Assembly: GCF_000424385.1 (NCBI RefSeq)
Contig: NZ_AUJU01000009.1
Span: forward strand, 1 to 64,000
Direction of reading: 5' to 3'
Origin: Butyrivibrio sp. LC3010
GTDB lineage: Bacteria; Bacillota; Clostridia; Lachnospirales; Lachnospiraceae
DNA: 64,000 nt
The notes beneath the pieces are model-generated. The model was not told the DNA's origin. It saw only the letters and a program-made list of their open reading frames with translations, and made no database searches. How positions within the stretch are numbered: the stretch's first letter is position 1; each line of letters begins with the position of its first letter. A program made the translations under genes and the position numbers. Of this stretch, positions 8,119 to 16,296 are shown in pieces.

Positions 8119-9717
8119 ATGAGAAATATAAGGGATATATGGGATAAAGCAGTTTATGATTTTAGAGATATTACAGCTTTAAGGTGGCTTGAGAAAAAGA
8201 ATATTCATGAAAAAAGCTATGGTGAGCTGGATCACATTATAAGAAATGTGAGAACACTTTTGGAAAAGGAGAACTTTAGAGGTTCGCATATTGCGCTTAT
8301 CGGAGCAAGCTCTACGGAATGGCTGGAGGGATATCTTGGAATAGTGACAGGTACTAATATAGCGGTTCCGTTGGATGCAGGACTTCCTGATGATGAACTG
8401 ATAGAGCTACTTAACAGATCCGATTCAGAGGCACTTTTTCTCGGTGCTTCCAGAGCTAATTTATATAAGAAGGTATATGAAAACTGTCCAAAAATAAAGC
8501 GAATATGGATGCTTACAGAAAATGAGTTTTCCAATTTCTCTGAGGCAGAATTCGATGTTCCCGGAGCTATGGAATATGAGATTGCAACCATAATCTATAC
8601 CTCCGGAACCACCGGAAAAAGTAAGGGTGTAATGCTGACTCAGCAGAATCTTTCAGACAATGTCAGAGCAGTTGAATATGATGCAAAGCCTGGATGTGTT
8701 ACATTAAGTGTCCTTCCGATTCATCACGCATACTGTCTTGTTATGGATTATCTTAAGACACTTTCTCTTGGTGCAACCATATGCATCAATGATTCATTTA
8801 TGCACATGGTTAGAAACATGTCCATTTTTAAGCCTGAAGTAATGCTTATGGTCCCGCTGATGATAGAGACTATTTATAAGAAGATTGCTGCAGCAGAAGC
8901 AGATGCATTTTTAAGAGTTGGAGTGAATAAAGATGATGGATCATCAGAAGTTGGAATAAGTAAGGCGGAGTCATCGACAGAAGAGAGTAGTTTAATGATT
9001 AAGAAGGCTCTTGCAGCAAAAGTTTTTGGCGGTAATCTCAGAATTATATTTACCGGCGGTGCGCATCTTGATCCCTTTTATATTGAGAAGTTTGCTGAGT
9101 ACGGAGTGGATATCCTTGAGGGTTACGGCATGAGCGAGTGTTCACCGGTTATTACAACCAATACTGTAAGTAATCACAAGCCCGGTTCCATAGGGCGGCC
9201 AGTTGATAACGTGGAGCTTGCATTTGAAAATGGCGAGATTCTTGTCCGCGGCACGAGTGTTATGAAGGGATATTATAAAATGCCTGCAGAGACAGAAGAT
9301 GCATTGAAGGATGGATGGCTTCATACCGGAGATAAAGGATATCTCGATGAGGATGGTTATCTTTTCATTAATGGCAGAGTGAAGAATCTCATCATCATGT
9401 CTAATGGTGAAAATGTATCACCTGAGGAAATTGAGAATAAACTTTCGTTAAATCCGCTTATTTCAGAAGTTATTGTAACTGGTGAAAATAACGGACTGAC
9501 TGCAAGGATTTATCCGGAGACAGAGCTAGTTGATAAAAAGGGATTATCACCGGAGGAACTTCGTGAAGAGATTCAGAGATTTATAGATGAATACAATAGC
9601 GGACAGCCCACATATCGCCATATAACAGCTATCGTGATCAGGCGTACACCTTTTATAAGAAATTCTACAGGTAAAATAAAAAGACAGGATGCCCTTAAAG
9701 AGAATCCTGCTGCATGA
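8119..9717 (+). CDS. AMP-forming acyl/aminoacyl ligase (ANL superfamily)
   Basis: Activates a carboxylic acid as an adenylate and transfers it to a thiol, here probably the neighbouring ACP. Visible motifs: the phosphate loop IIYTSGTTGKSKGVMLT at about residues 157-173, EGYGMSECSPV, the hinge region GDKGYLDEDGYLFINGRVK, and the C-terminal catalytic Lys in NSTGKIKR. The ATG at 8119 is chosen over a GTG at 8113 because AAGGAG at 8108-8113 would overlap the GTG and is correctly spaced from the ATG. The 532-residue protein resembles long-chain acyl-CoA synthetases most, so a fatty or hydroxy acid is a reasonable substrate guess. There is a Ser/Glu-rich insertion at about 275-295. Third gene of the operon. 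Confidence 0.88.
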   Translation: MRNIRDIWDKAVYDFRDITALRWLEKKNIHEKSYGELDHIIRNVRTLLEKENFRGSHIALIGASSTEWLEGYLGIVTGTNIAVPLDAGLPDDELIELLNRSDSEALFLGASRANLYKKVYENCPKIKRIWMLTENEFSNFSEAEFDVPGAMEYEIATIIYTSGTTGKSKGVMLTQQNLSDNVRAVEYDAKPGCVTLSVLPIHHAYCLVMDYLKTLSLGATICINDSFMHMVRNMSIFKPEVMLMVPLMIETIYKKIAAAEADAFLRVGVNKDDGSSEVGISKAESSTEESSLMIKKALAAKVFGGNLRIIFTGGAHLDPFYIEKFAEYGVDILEGYGMSECSPVITTNTVSNHKPGSIGRPVDNVELAFENGEILVRGTSVMKGYYKMPAETEDALKDGWLHTGDKGYLDEDGYLFINGRVKNLIIMSNGENVSPEEIENKLSLNPLISEVIVTGENNGLTARIYPETELVDKKGLSPEELREEIQRFIDEYNSGQPTYRHITAIVIRRTPFIRNSTGKIKRQDALKENPAA

Positions 9718-9775
9718 GTTTGATTGTTGATGAGAGCTTAAGTAATATACAAAAAGACAGCAGCTCCTGTCATAG

Positions 9776-10351
9776 TTACTCACACATAAATGGAAGAATT
9801 CCATTCAGGAAAATAGTAGTAAGTATATCTGCTACATTTTCTGCTTCTGTCTTAAAATCTTCAGCTATCCATTTATGGAGTACGCCGATGTTACAGCCAA
9901 TAATCCCGGCTATGAGATACGAGTACTTTTCCTTGGACACATTGCTGCCGGAAATTGTATCAGATACTGTGGTGACATATTGATGGAACATTGTCATAGC
10001 TTTTCCAAAGAATACATCGCCCCTTGCGCTTTCAAGGAGACTTGAAAGAAAGGGGTTTTTCTTTGTGTAATTGCAGATGGCTAAAAAGTAGGATTTGCAT
10101 AGATCCTTGTCGTTTTTGGGATGGAAGGACTCCATCATGTGAAATATATCATCAATAGTTTTATCCTCGGCTGCGCTTACAAGCGCGGGGATATTTTCAT
10201 AATGATTATAGAAAGTGCTGCGCACAATGCCGGCTTTCTTTATCACATCTGCAACGGTGATCTTTTCAAAATCCTTTTCTTTAATAAGTAAAAAGAATGC
10301 ATCAATAATTGCTTCTTCCGCGGTGCTGTATCTCTCGTCAAGTTCGTTCAT
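9776..10351 (-). CDS. TetR/AcrR-family transcriptional regulator
   Basis: The N-terminal 60 residues form the TetR helix-turn-helix: AEEAIIDAFFLLIKEKDF followed by ITVADVIKKAGIVRSTFYNHY, the family's most conserved segment. The remainder is a helical ligand/dimer domain of the TetR_C type. The start at 10351 is chosen over an upstream TTG because GGAAAGG stands 6 bases before it; the protein is then 191 residues. It converges with the ligase gene (58 bases between stops) and is divergent from the YolD-like gene, so its target could be either its own promoter region at 10352-10542 or the neighbouring operon. The ligand is unknown. Confidence 0.88.
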   Translation of the reverse strand: MNELDERYSTAEEAIIDAFFLLIKEKDFEKITVADVIKKAGIVRSTFYNHYENIPALVSAAEDKTIDDIFHMMESFHPKNDKDLCKSYFLAICNYTKKNPFLSSLLESARGDVFFGKAMTMFHQYVTTVSDTISGSNVSKEKYSYLIAGIIGCNIGVLHKWIAEDFKTEAENVADILTTIFLNGILPFMCE

Positions 10352-10542
10352 GATTAGCCTTTCCGGTGTATGAAAAACGATATACAATATCCTTAAACAT
10401 AATACATAGATTCTATCAGTTTTAGGGTATAATTAAAACTGTTAATCGAATATGTTCAATTGAATCAGATATATGATCAAAAATAGTTGAACCAAGTTTG
10501 AAACTGTGGCTATTAGCCATAATTGTTTCGATAAGGATTTTT

Positions 10543-10959
10543 ATGGGAAAATATGATGACATTATAAATATTAAAAGGCCTGTTTCGAAGAATCATCAGC
10601 CTATGCCGATTGAGAACAGGGCGGCGCAGTTTATGCCCTTTGCGGCGCTGACCGGATATGATGATGCGGTGGCTGAAACAGCCAGATATACTGAAGAAAA
10701 AATCGAACTTACGGAAGAAAAGAAGGCAGAAATAAATGAGAAGTTATCTGACCTTGAGTTAAAATTAAGGGATGGCGAGAGAGTAGTAACAGTTACCTTT
10801 TTTGTACCGGATGAATTAAAAAGCGGCGGCGAATATGTTACAAGAGAAGTCAGGGTAAAGCGCATAGATACATATAAAGGAACATTGGTACTTTCTGATA
10901 AAACTGAGATATGGATAAATGATATTCTATCTCTTCTTATTTTAAAGAGCATAATATAA
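10543..10959 (+). CDS. YolD-like family protein
   Basis: A 138-residue soluble protein. The segment HQPMPIENRAAQFMPFAAL followed by TGYDDAVAE is typical of the YolD-like group in Firmicutes, whose genes usually sit directly beside a Y-family polymerase of the UvrX type. A coiled Glu/Lys-rich stretch follows (about 45-75), then a beta-rich C-terminus. The ATG at 10543 has AAGGA 5 bases upstream; the earlier in-frame start at 10498 has no site. The biochemical role is not established. The matching polymerase is at 4647-6197, separated by the condensation/ACP/ligase operon and the TetR gene. Confidence 0.8.
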   Translation: MGKYDDIINIKRPVSKNHQPMPIENRAAQFMPFAALTGYDDAVAETARYTEEKIELTEEKKAEINEKLSDLELKLRDGERVVTVTFFVPDELKSGGEYVTREVRVKRIDTYKGTLVLSDKTEIWINDILSLLILKSII

Positions 10960-10960
10960 T

Positions 10961-11386
10961 ATGGAAAAAATAAAGCGTATAAACAAAAAATTTAAAAATC
11001 CAAATATCAGATCAATTTTTACTGATACAGCAATAATTGTGGGAATTCTACTTGCGAACACAATAGTCTTTTCACTTACCGGTTTTGGTATTCCATGCGT
11101 ATTCAGACTATTTACCGGACTTCAATGTCCGGGGTGCGGCATGACGCATGCTGCTATTGAGCTTGCAAAAGGAAATATACATGGAGCAGTTCACTACAAT
11201 GTCCTTTCAGTAACCATGATGCCGATAATTGTGGCTTATCTTATCTACAAAGGCATAAATATCATACGCACCGGCAGTACAAAAATGAAACTATGGGAAA
11301 ATATATTTCTGGTTTTTTGCTGTATTGTGATGGTGGTATTTTGTGTGTATCGTAATATACCGTCTATTCTTTCACTTGCATATTGA
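10961..11386 (+). CDS. DUF2752 membrane protein
   Basis: A 141-residue protein with about three membrane helices: about 23-45, 80-97 and 112-130. Between the first two is the family signature QCPGCGMTHAAIELAKGN, with two cysteines that could bind metal or form a disulfide. The DUF2752 family is widespread in bacteria, and no function is established. The start is 1 base after the YolD-like stop, so the two are probably co-transcribed. Nothing in the sequence ties it to the polysaccharide island that follows. Confidence 0.85.
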   Translation: MEKIKRINKKFKNPNIRSIFTDTAIIVGILLANTIVFSLTGFGIPCVFRLFTGLQCPGCGMTHAAIELAKGNIHGAVHYNVLSVTMMPIIVAYLIYKGINIIRTGSTKMKLWENIFLVFCCIVMVVFCVYRNIPSILSLAY

Positions 11387-11649
11387 TTATGAATTTTCTT
11401 GAATATTTAATCATTTCAATCATTTGGAAATTTCTTTAGATATTCCATAAAAAGTATTCTTATATTCAGAGAATAAGCAGCTGTCAGTCAATTCAGAGAC
11501 TACAGCTGTATTTTGATATTTGTCCTTTAATAAAGTTAAAATATGATATTGTGTCTTACTATTCAAAAAGTTATCAAACTCTTTGAAAGTAAATGATAAT
11601 GCAAATTATAAAATTATAAAAAAAATATTAAAAAATTATAAATTTCATA

Positions 11650-11679
11650 TTGCAATAATCTAGAGGTGATTAGTATAAT
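11650..11679 (+). promoter_or_regulatory. Probable promoter at the head of the polysaccharide island
   Basis: TTGCAA and TATAAT with an 18-base spacer, in the AT-rich stretch after the DUF2752 gene and about 70 bases before the decayed chain-length regulator. It could now drive the transferase genes from 12226 onward. Confidence 0.45.
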
Positions 11680-11745
11680 ATCTTTTAGTAAAAAATAAGT
11701 TTCAAGGAATTGAATTTATTTTGAAAAAATTAAACACAATTCATA

Positions 11746-12114
11746 TGAGAGGATGAGATAGGCTACAGATTTCTCTACATTCTTAAGAGATACATCTTGA
11801 TTATAGAACTCTGGCTGGTGATTGAAGTGTTATTACTTTAGAATATATGGTGCTTTTCTTAATTCTATGTGAGCTTTCATCATCAATGATTTATATCTTT
11901 TCAAATACCACGATTGTTACATCAGCTATGGATTTTTAGATAGATTGATAAGAATAAGACATCATATTACTTGATTCATCACCTCGGAGATTGTTGTGGA
12001 TGCATCAATAATATGTTATCTGAGTATGCTAATTGTACTTTTATAGTTTTGCAGTGGGGATTGCAATCTTCCAGTATAAGTCGAATAACAGCTATTGATA
12101 GTTGTTATATATAG
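11746..12114 (+). pseudogene. Decayed polysaccharide chain-length regulator (Wzz/CpsC-like)
   Basis: The 839 bases between the DUF2752 stop and the start at 12226 contain no intact gene, but frame-by-frame reading gives pieces in the order expected of a Wzz/CpsC N-terminal half. First is DEIGYRFLYILKRYILII (frame of 11749), which matches the family's cytoplasmic lead-in and first membrane helix. Then, after a stop and frameshift, comes SSSMIYIFSNTTIVTSAMD, like the first periplasmic strand. Then TSEIVVDASI (near 11990), like the conserved TSxxVVDxVI segment, and SRITAID. Several stops and shifts separate them. The C-terminal half and second membrane helix are missing. Such genes normally stand at the head of capsule or exopolysaccharide clusters, which fits its place. 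The call rests on memory of family patterns and needs a search. Confidence 0.55.
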
Positions 12115-12225
12115 GTAAATTATATAGATATGTTAATGGTTATGGGATAGCTGATAATTTATGCTAAATATGATGTTTTGAGCAATTTATTGAGGGGAAA
12201 GTATGAAAAAAGGAGAGAAAATAAT

Positions 12226-12687
12226 ATGGGGAAGAATCTGAAAATTTGTCTTGTTGGATCATCAGGGGGGCATCTTGCACATCTATATATGCTTAAGAAA
12301 TATTGGCAGGATAAGGATAGGTTTTGGGTAACATTTGATAAGGAAGATGCAAGGAGTCTATTGGAAGGAGAAAAGATATATCCGGCATATTATCCTTCTA
12401 ATCGTAGTATTAAGGCGCTAATTATAAACACATTTAGAGCAATCAGGATACTGTTTAAAGAACGTCCCACACTAATTATTACATCCGGTGCAGCACCTGC
12501 AATTCCATTTTTTTGGATTGGTAAACTTATTGGTGCTAAGACTGTATATATTGAAGTATTTGATCGAATAGATGCACCTACAATAGCAGGAAGACTTTGT
12601 TATCCTGTAACTGATAAGTTTTTTGTAGAATGGGAAGAAATGAAGAAGGTATATCCTAAAGCTATTAACTTGGGATGTATATTTTGA
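12226..12687 (+). CDS. Alg14/PssD-like subunit of a two-part UDP-sugar transferase
   Basis: This is the membrane-anchoring, acceptor-binding half of an Alg13/Alg14-type glycosyltransferase that adds a sugar to the lipid-linked unit on the inner face of the membrane. Visible: LKICLVGSSGGHLAHLYML at the N-terminus (glycine loop), a hydrophobic segment near 65-80, LIITSGAAPAIPFFWIGKLI, and EVFDRIDAPTIAGRLCYP, all typical of EpsE/PssD proteins of about 150 residues. The ATG at 12226 (153 residues) is chosen over a TTG at 12178 because AGGAG stands before it. The partner follows after 22 bases. Confidence 0.88.
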   Translation: MGKNLKICLVGSSGGHLAHLYMLKKYWQDKDRFWVTFDKEDARSLLEGEKIYPAYYPSNRSIKALIINTFRAIRILFKERPTLIITSGAAPAIPFFWIGKLIGAKTVYIEVFDRIDAPTIAGRLCYPVTDKFFVEWEEMKKVYPKAINLGCIF

Positions 12688-12709
12688 TTGAGCTAGGAGT
12701 TTACACGAA

Positions 12710-13204
12710 ATGATATTTGTAACAGTTGGAACACATGAGCAACCATTTAATAGGCTTATTGAATATATGGATAAATGGGCAGAAAAAAATGATGAAGAAG
12801 TCATTATCCAGACGGGATTTTCAAATTATGAGCCGAAATTTGCTAAATGGAGTAGATTGTTTTCTTTTCAGCAAATGAATAAAAATATGGATAAAGCTCG
12901 AATTATAATTACACATGGTGGCCCAAGCTCGTTTATCGCACCGCTTCAAAAAGGCAAGGTTCCAATTGTTGTTCCCAGAAAAAAAGAATTTGATGAGCAT
13001 GTAAATGATCATCAGCTTACATTCTGTAGAATGATTAGTGATCGAATGAAAAGTATAATCCTCGTAGAAGATGAGAAGCGCTTAGGCGAAATTATACAGG
13101 AATATAATCAGATTGTTGGGAAAATGAAGGTTGGTAGAAGCAGTAATAACGATAAATTTATTGAGGGCTTTGAAGAAAATATTAAAGAATTGGTGAGTAG
13201 ATGA
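12710..13204 (+). CDS. Alg13/PssE-like catalytic subunit of a UDP-sugar transferase
   Basis: 164 residues matching the C-terminal, nucleotide-sugar-binding half of MurG-type GT28 enzymes. It starts with MIFVTVGTHEQPFNRLIEY, followed by VIIQTGFSNY and the donor site ARIIITHGGPSSFIAPLQ with VPIVVPRKKEFDEHVNDHQ. It works together with the Alg14-like protein encoded just upstream to add a sugar to the growing polyprenyl-linked repeat unit. The donor sugar cannot be read from the sequence; UDP-glucose, UDP-galactose and UDP-GlcNAc are all known in the family. About 170 bases of unassigned sequence follow before the next gene. Confidence 0.9.
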   Translation: MIFVTVGTHEQPFNRLIEYMDKWAEKNDEEVIIQTGFSNYEPKFAKWSRLFSFQQMNKNMDKARIIITHGGPSSFIAPLQKGKVPIVVPRKKEFDEHVNDHQLTFCRMISDRMKSIILVEDEKRLGEIIQEYNQIVGKMKVGRSSNNDKFIEGFEENIKELVSR

Positions 13205-13377
13205 ATAAAGTTGGTATATTGTTATACAGCGTAAATGGTGTAAAGTTAATATTTCTATGGGTATAAGTTTTTACTCTTTTTTCAAAAATTAGGATTAATA
13301 ACACTTGTTGCAATTATGTTTATTATGTGATGTAATGTGTCAATGGTTAGGTGATTTGAAATTGAGGTAAGGATATT

Positions 13378-14094
13378 ATGTATAAGATAAGTGTAGTAAT
13401 TAGAGTGTATAATGAGCAAAAGCATATTCGTGAAGTATTAGAAAGTTTGAAAAGACAAACGTATTCCAACTTTGAGGTCATTATTTTGGATTCAGAATCT
13501 ACAGATGATACATTGAAAATTGCTTCAGAATATGATTGTAGGATAGAAAAGATAAAAAAGAAAGATTTTAATTACAGTTATGCTAGTAATGTTTGTGTGG
13601 AACTTTCGCAAGGAGATATTATTTGTTTCTTGAGCGGACATTCTGTACCTGTAAAAGATACATTTTTAGAAGACATAAATAGCATGTTTCAAAACTCTTT
13701 AATTGGTGCAGGGTATGGTGATGTTATAGCTTTGCCGGATGGTAGTTTGACTGAAAAAGCTTTTAATACATTAGGTTATTTGAAGAATAAGATTTTTAGA
13801 AGGAATAATAAAATTAAGCTTGAAAATAAAATACATCCAGGGATTTTTAGTTGTAGTAATGCTTATGCGAGAAGAGAATTATTATTGCAGCATCCGTTTG
13901 CGCTAGAACTTGGCGACGGGGGAGAAGATGTTGAGGTAGCATATAGGATAATTGAAGATGGCTTCTATATTGCATCCAATTCTGAATTATTGGTTATGCA
14001 TTCTCATGGGAAGAAATTCTTAGATTTTTGTAAAGAGTATAAATCTTGGAACAAAATGTATAACAATGTTTTGGATTATATTGAATGTTGTTAA
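13378..14094 (+). CDS. Glycosyltransferase family 2
   Basis: A 238-residue GT-A fold enzyme with the N-terminal start ISVVIRVYNEQKHIREVLES and the nucleotide-binding DSESTDDT. The usual DXD position reads FLSGHSVP, a variant known in a rhamnosyltransferase-like subgroup of GT2. The end carries GDGGEDVEVAYRI, which would supply the acidic catalytic residue. No membrane helices are seen. The start has a GAGGTAAGG site. It adds one sugar of the repeat unit, with donor unknown; rhamnose is only a guess from the subgroup. Confidence 0.87.
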   Translation: MYKISVVIRVYNEQKHIREVLESLKRQTYSNFEVIILDSESTDDTLKIASEYDCRIEKIKKKDFNYSYASNVCVELSQGDIICFLSGHSVPVKDTFLEDINSMFQNSLIGAGYGDVIALPDGSLTEKAFNTLGYLKNKIFRRNNKIKLENKIHPGIFSCSNAYARRELLLQHPFALELGDGGEDVEVAYRIIEDGFYIASNSELLVMHSHGKKFLDFCKEYKSWNKMYNNVLDYIECC

Positions 14095-14110
14095 TTTTTA
14101 GGTTGATATA

Positions 14111-15262
14111 ATGGTGATTAAGCTTCATAGATTATTGTTTTTAATTCTTTTAGTTTCATATTGTTTGACATCTAGCGATACAGCTGAAAATCAGTACTCT
14201 AAGATGAAGTATATGGTTTTACTCTTATGCGTCATGTTTGAGTTATTTTCATATTTTAAGCTGGGGTCAGCTAAAAAAAAAATCATGAGAAATGAATACT
14301 GTGGATTTATCCCTTTCATATTCATTATTTCTATATATTCTATTTTTAGATCTTTATTGATAAATCATTTTAGCTATAGATCTGTTGAAGAATTAATTTT
14401 TCTTGTATTTCCTATGATATATGGATACTTGTGTATAAATAATTGGAGTATAAATACATTATTTTTTAATTTTCAATCAGGCTTAATCTTAACTTTAATT
14501 TTTTATATAAGGTCATTAGACTTAAATTTGAAGCAAATTTATGTGGCAATTATTTCTTCGAGTTTTGGAGATTCGTACTCTGAGCTAGAATCTTTTACTT
14601 ATTGTGGACTAGCTTTAGCTTTTTTTGTGTTCTTTTGTTATTACAATGAGAACAAGGTGTATTTCATATTAAGTGCGCTATTTGTATTAATGACATTTAA
14701 GCGGCTATTTATAGTAATGGCCGTTGCTCTGTATGTAATTTCATTATTTGAAAGCTGTAATCGAAGAGTATCAAAAAAAATGTTTTTATTTACTGTAGCA
14801 ATAATGTTTACAGTAGGGATTTTATATTATTTTGCAGTTATGCCTGATAGTGTTAGTGTAATAGAGAAAAAATTTGACATAGATATGTCTAAACTAACTA
14901 TGACTAGAAGCGATCGAATGAGGTGGTTATTATCATCTCATTGGATTACATATGGCTTTGGATCTTCTACTGAATTTATGTATAAGTTTTTTGATGGTGC
15001 GTTGGAGATGGATTTTGTAAAGATTATTTTAGAGCTTGGCTTTATACCTGCGTTTGTTTTTGTTTATCAATATTTGTTTTTTTCAAAGAAACGGATATAT
15101 ACTTTTTTGTTTATGGTATTTATGGTACTTAATCATATCGTTTCATCAGGTTTGACTAGTACATTTTCTTGGAGTATTTACTTTATTACTATATCTTGCA
15201 TTTCAATGTATCCAATACATGGTAAAAGATTGAGCTTCAGTTTTTTGGAGGTAAAGAGATAA
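14111..15262 (+). CDS. Wzy-like O-antigen/polysaccharide polymerase
   Basis: A 383-residue, strongly hydrophobic protein with about ten predicted membrane helices and a larger outside loop around 245-275 (DSVSVIEKKFDIDMSKLTM). Wzy proteins have little sequence conservation, so the call rests on topology, length and position between glycosyltransferases. It would join repeat units flipped by the Wzx at 17633. The stop overlaps the next start by one base. An alternative is another polytopic exporter or ligase (WaaL-like), which looks similar. Confidence 0.72.
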   Translation: MVIKLHRLLFLILLVSYCLTSSDTAENQYSKMKYMVLLLCVMFELFSYFKLGSAKKKIMRNEYCGFIPFIFIISIYSIFRSLLINHFSYRSVEELIFLVFPMIYGYLCINNWSINTLFFNFQSGLILTLIFYIRSLDLNLKQIYVAIISSSFGDSYSELESFTYCGLALAFFVFFCYYNENKVYFILSALFVLMTFKRLFIVMAVALYVISLFESCNRRVSKKMFLFTVAIMFTVGILYYFAVMPDSVSVIEKKFDIDMSKLTMTRSDRMRWLLSSHWITYGFGSSTEFMYKFFDGALEMDFVKIILELGFIPAFVFVYQYLFFSKKRIYTFLFMVFMVLNHIVSSGLTSTFSWSIYFITISCISMYPIHGKRLSFSFLEVKR

Positions 15263-16296
15263 TGCAAAACAGCTTAGTAAGTATAGTCGTACCAGTTTAT
15301 AATGGAGAAAAACATATTAGAAACTGTATTGAGAGCTTATTGAATCAAACATATAAGAATATTGAGCTAATAATTATCAATGATGGATCACGAGACAATA
15401 CAGGTGTTGTTTTAAGAAATATCCAAACTGAAGATGAAAGAATACGAATCTTTGATCAGGATAATAAGGGAGTAAGCAACGCACGAAATGTTGGTATTTT
15501 GAATGCTAGTGGTGAATACTTATTATTTCTGGATTCAGATGATTGTCTTAAAGAAAACGCTATTGAAGAGTTAATGAAAAGCATTGAGTTTGATACCGAC
15601 ATAGCTATATTTGGTTTTAGTATAATTGGAAATAGTGATAGGAAAAATGATACAAGTATACTAAATTACTTAAAATATAGTAATGCAAATAAGTATAAAG
15701 TGTTAGAGACTGTTTTATCTACTAAAAATAATATTTATGGATATGCTTGGAGAGCATTATACTCACTAAAACTATTGAGAACAAATGATTTGCAATTTCC
15801 GGATGGCATCAAAATATCTGAAGATTATTTGTTTTTTGTTAAATCAATTAATTTTTCTCGGAAAATTAGTATTATTGATAAAGAATTCTATCAATATCAA
15901 TTGGGACCTTCATCGATGTCCACTAAGTATATACCTTCATTGTTACATGATATGAATTATGTAAACAATTGGATTTATGAAAATATTATAATGGCAAATC
16001 CGAGTTATTCAAACGGATATGATTGTATGGTCGCTAATACATATTTGCGATTTGTACAGAATTCATTTAGAGATACTGGAAGAAGCTTCTCTAAAATATG
16101 TCTAGATATAATTAGTAAAAAGAGAGAATATGGTTTTTCTCATTCATTAGCGAAGACAAGAAATAGATATATGGGGTTTGATCTAAAATCATATTTAGGT
16201 ATCCTTCTATTTGGTTTTCATTTAGATTTACTGTATTTTATTTTATTTAGAATAAAGGTGAAAATGCGTGAAAAAAATAGCAATAGTTACATTTAA
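15262..16296 (+). CDS. Glycosyltransferase family 2 (EpsJ/CpsO-like)
   Basis: A 344-residue GT2 enzyme with a textbook N-terminal half: VSIVVPVYNGEKHIRNCIES, IIINDGSRDNT, DNKGVSNARNVGI, and the metal-binding FLDSDD. The second half is helical and Tyr-rich, as in capsule transferases, and there is a hydrophobic C-terminal stretch (LLFGFHLDLLYFILF) that may associate with the membrane. It is translationally linked to the neighbours by a 1-base overlap upstream and a 29-base overlap downstream. Confidence 0.92.
   Translation: MQNSLVSIVVPVYNGEKHIRNCIESLLNQTYKNIELIIINDGSRDNTGVVLRNIQTEDERIRIFDQDNKGVSNARNVGILNASGEYLLFLDSDDCLKENAIEELMKSIEFDTDIAIFGFSIIGNSDRKNDTSILNYLKYSNANKYKVLETVLSTKNNIYGYAWRALYSLKLLRTNDLQFPDGIKISEDYLFFVKSINFSRKISIIDKEFYQYQLGPSSMSTKYIPSLLHDMNYVNNWIYENIIMANPSYSNGYDCMVANTYLRFVQNSFRDTGRSFSKICLDIISKKREYGFSHSLAKTRNRYMGFDLKSYLGILLFGFHLDLLYFILFRIKVKMREKNSNSYI

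Noticed and set aside
10455-10464. TTCAATTGAA palindrome between the TetR and YolD-like genes
   Set aside because: Only 10 bp and very AT-rich; could be an operator, but it is expected by chance in such sequence.
10447-10520. Possible LexA/SOS boxes near the YolD-like gene
   Set aside because: CGAATATGTTC and GAACCAAGTTTG resemble the Firmicute SOS box but have wrong spacing or mismatched half-sites.
13205-13377. Short open stretch after the Alg13-like gene (MNKVGILLYSVNGVK...)
   Set aside because: Only 21 codons with no ribosome site; a possible trace of a lost gene, but no family resemblance could be named.
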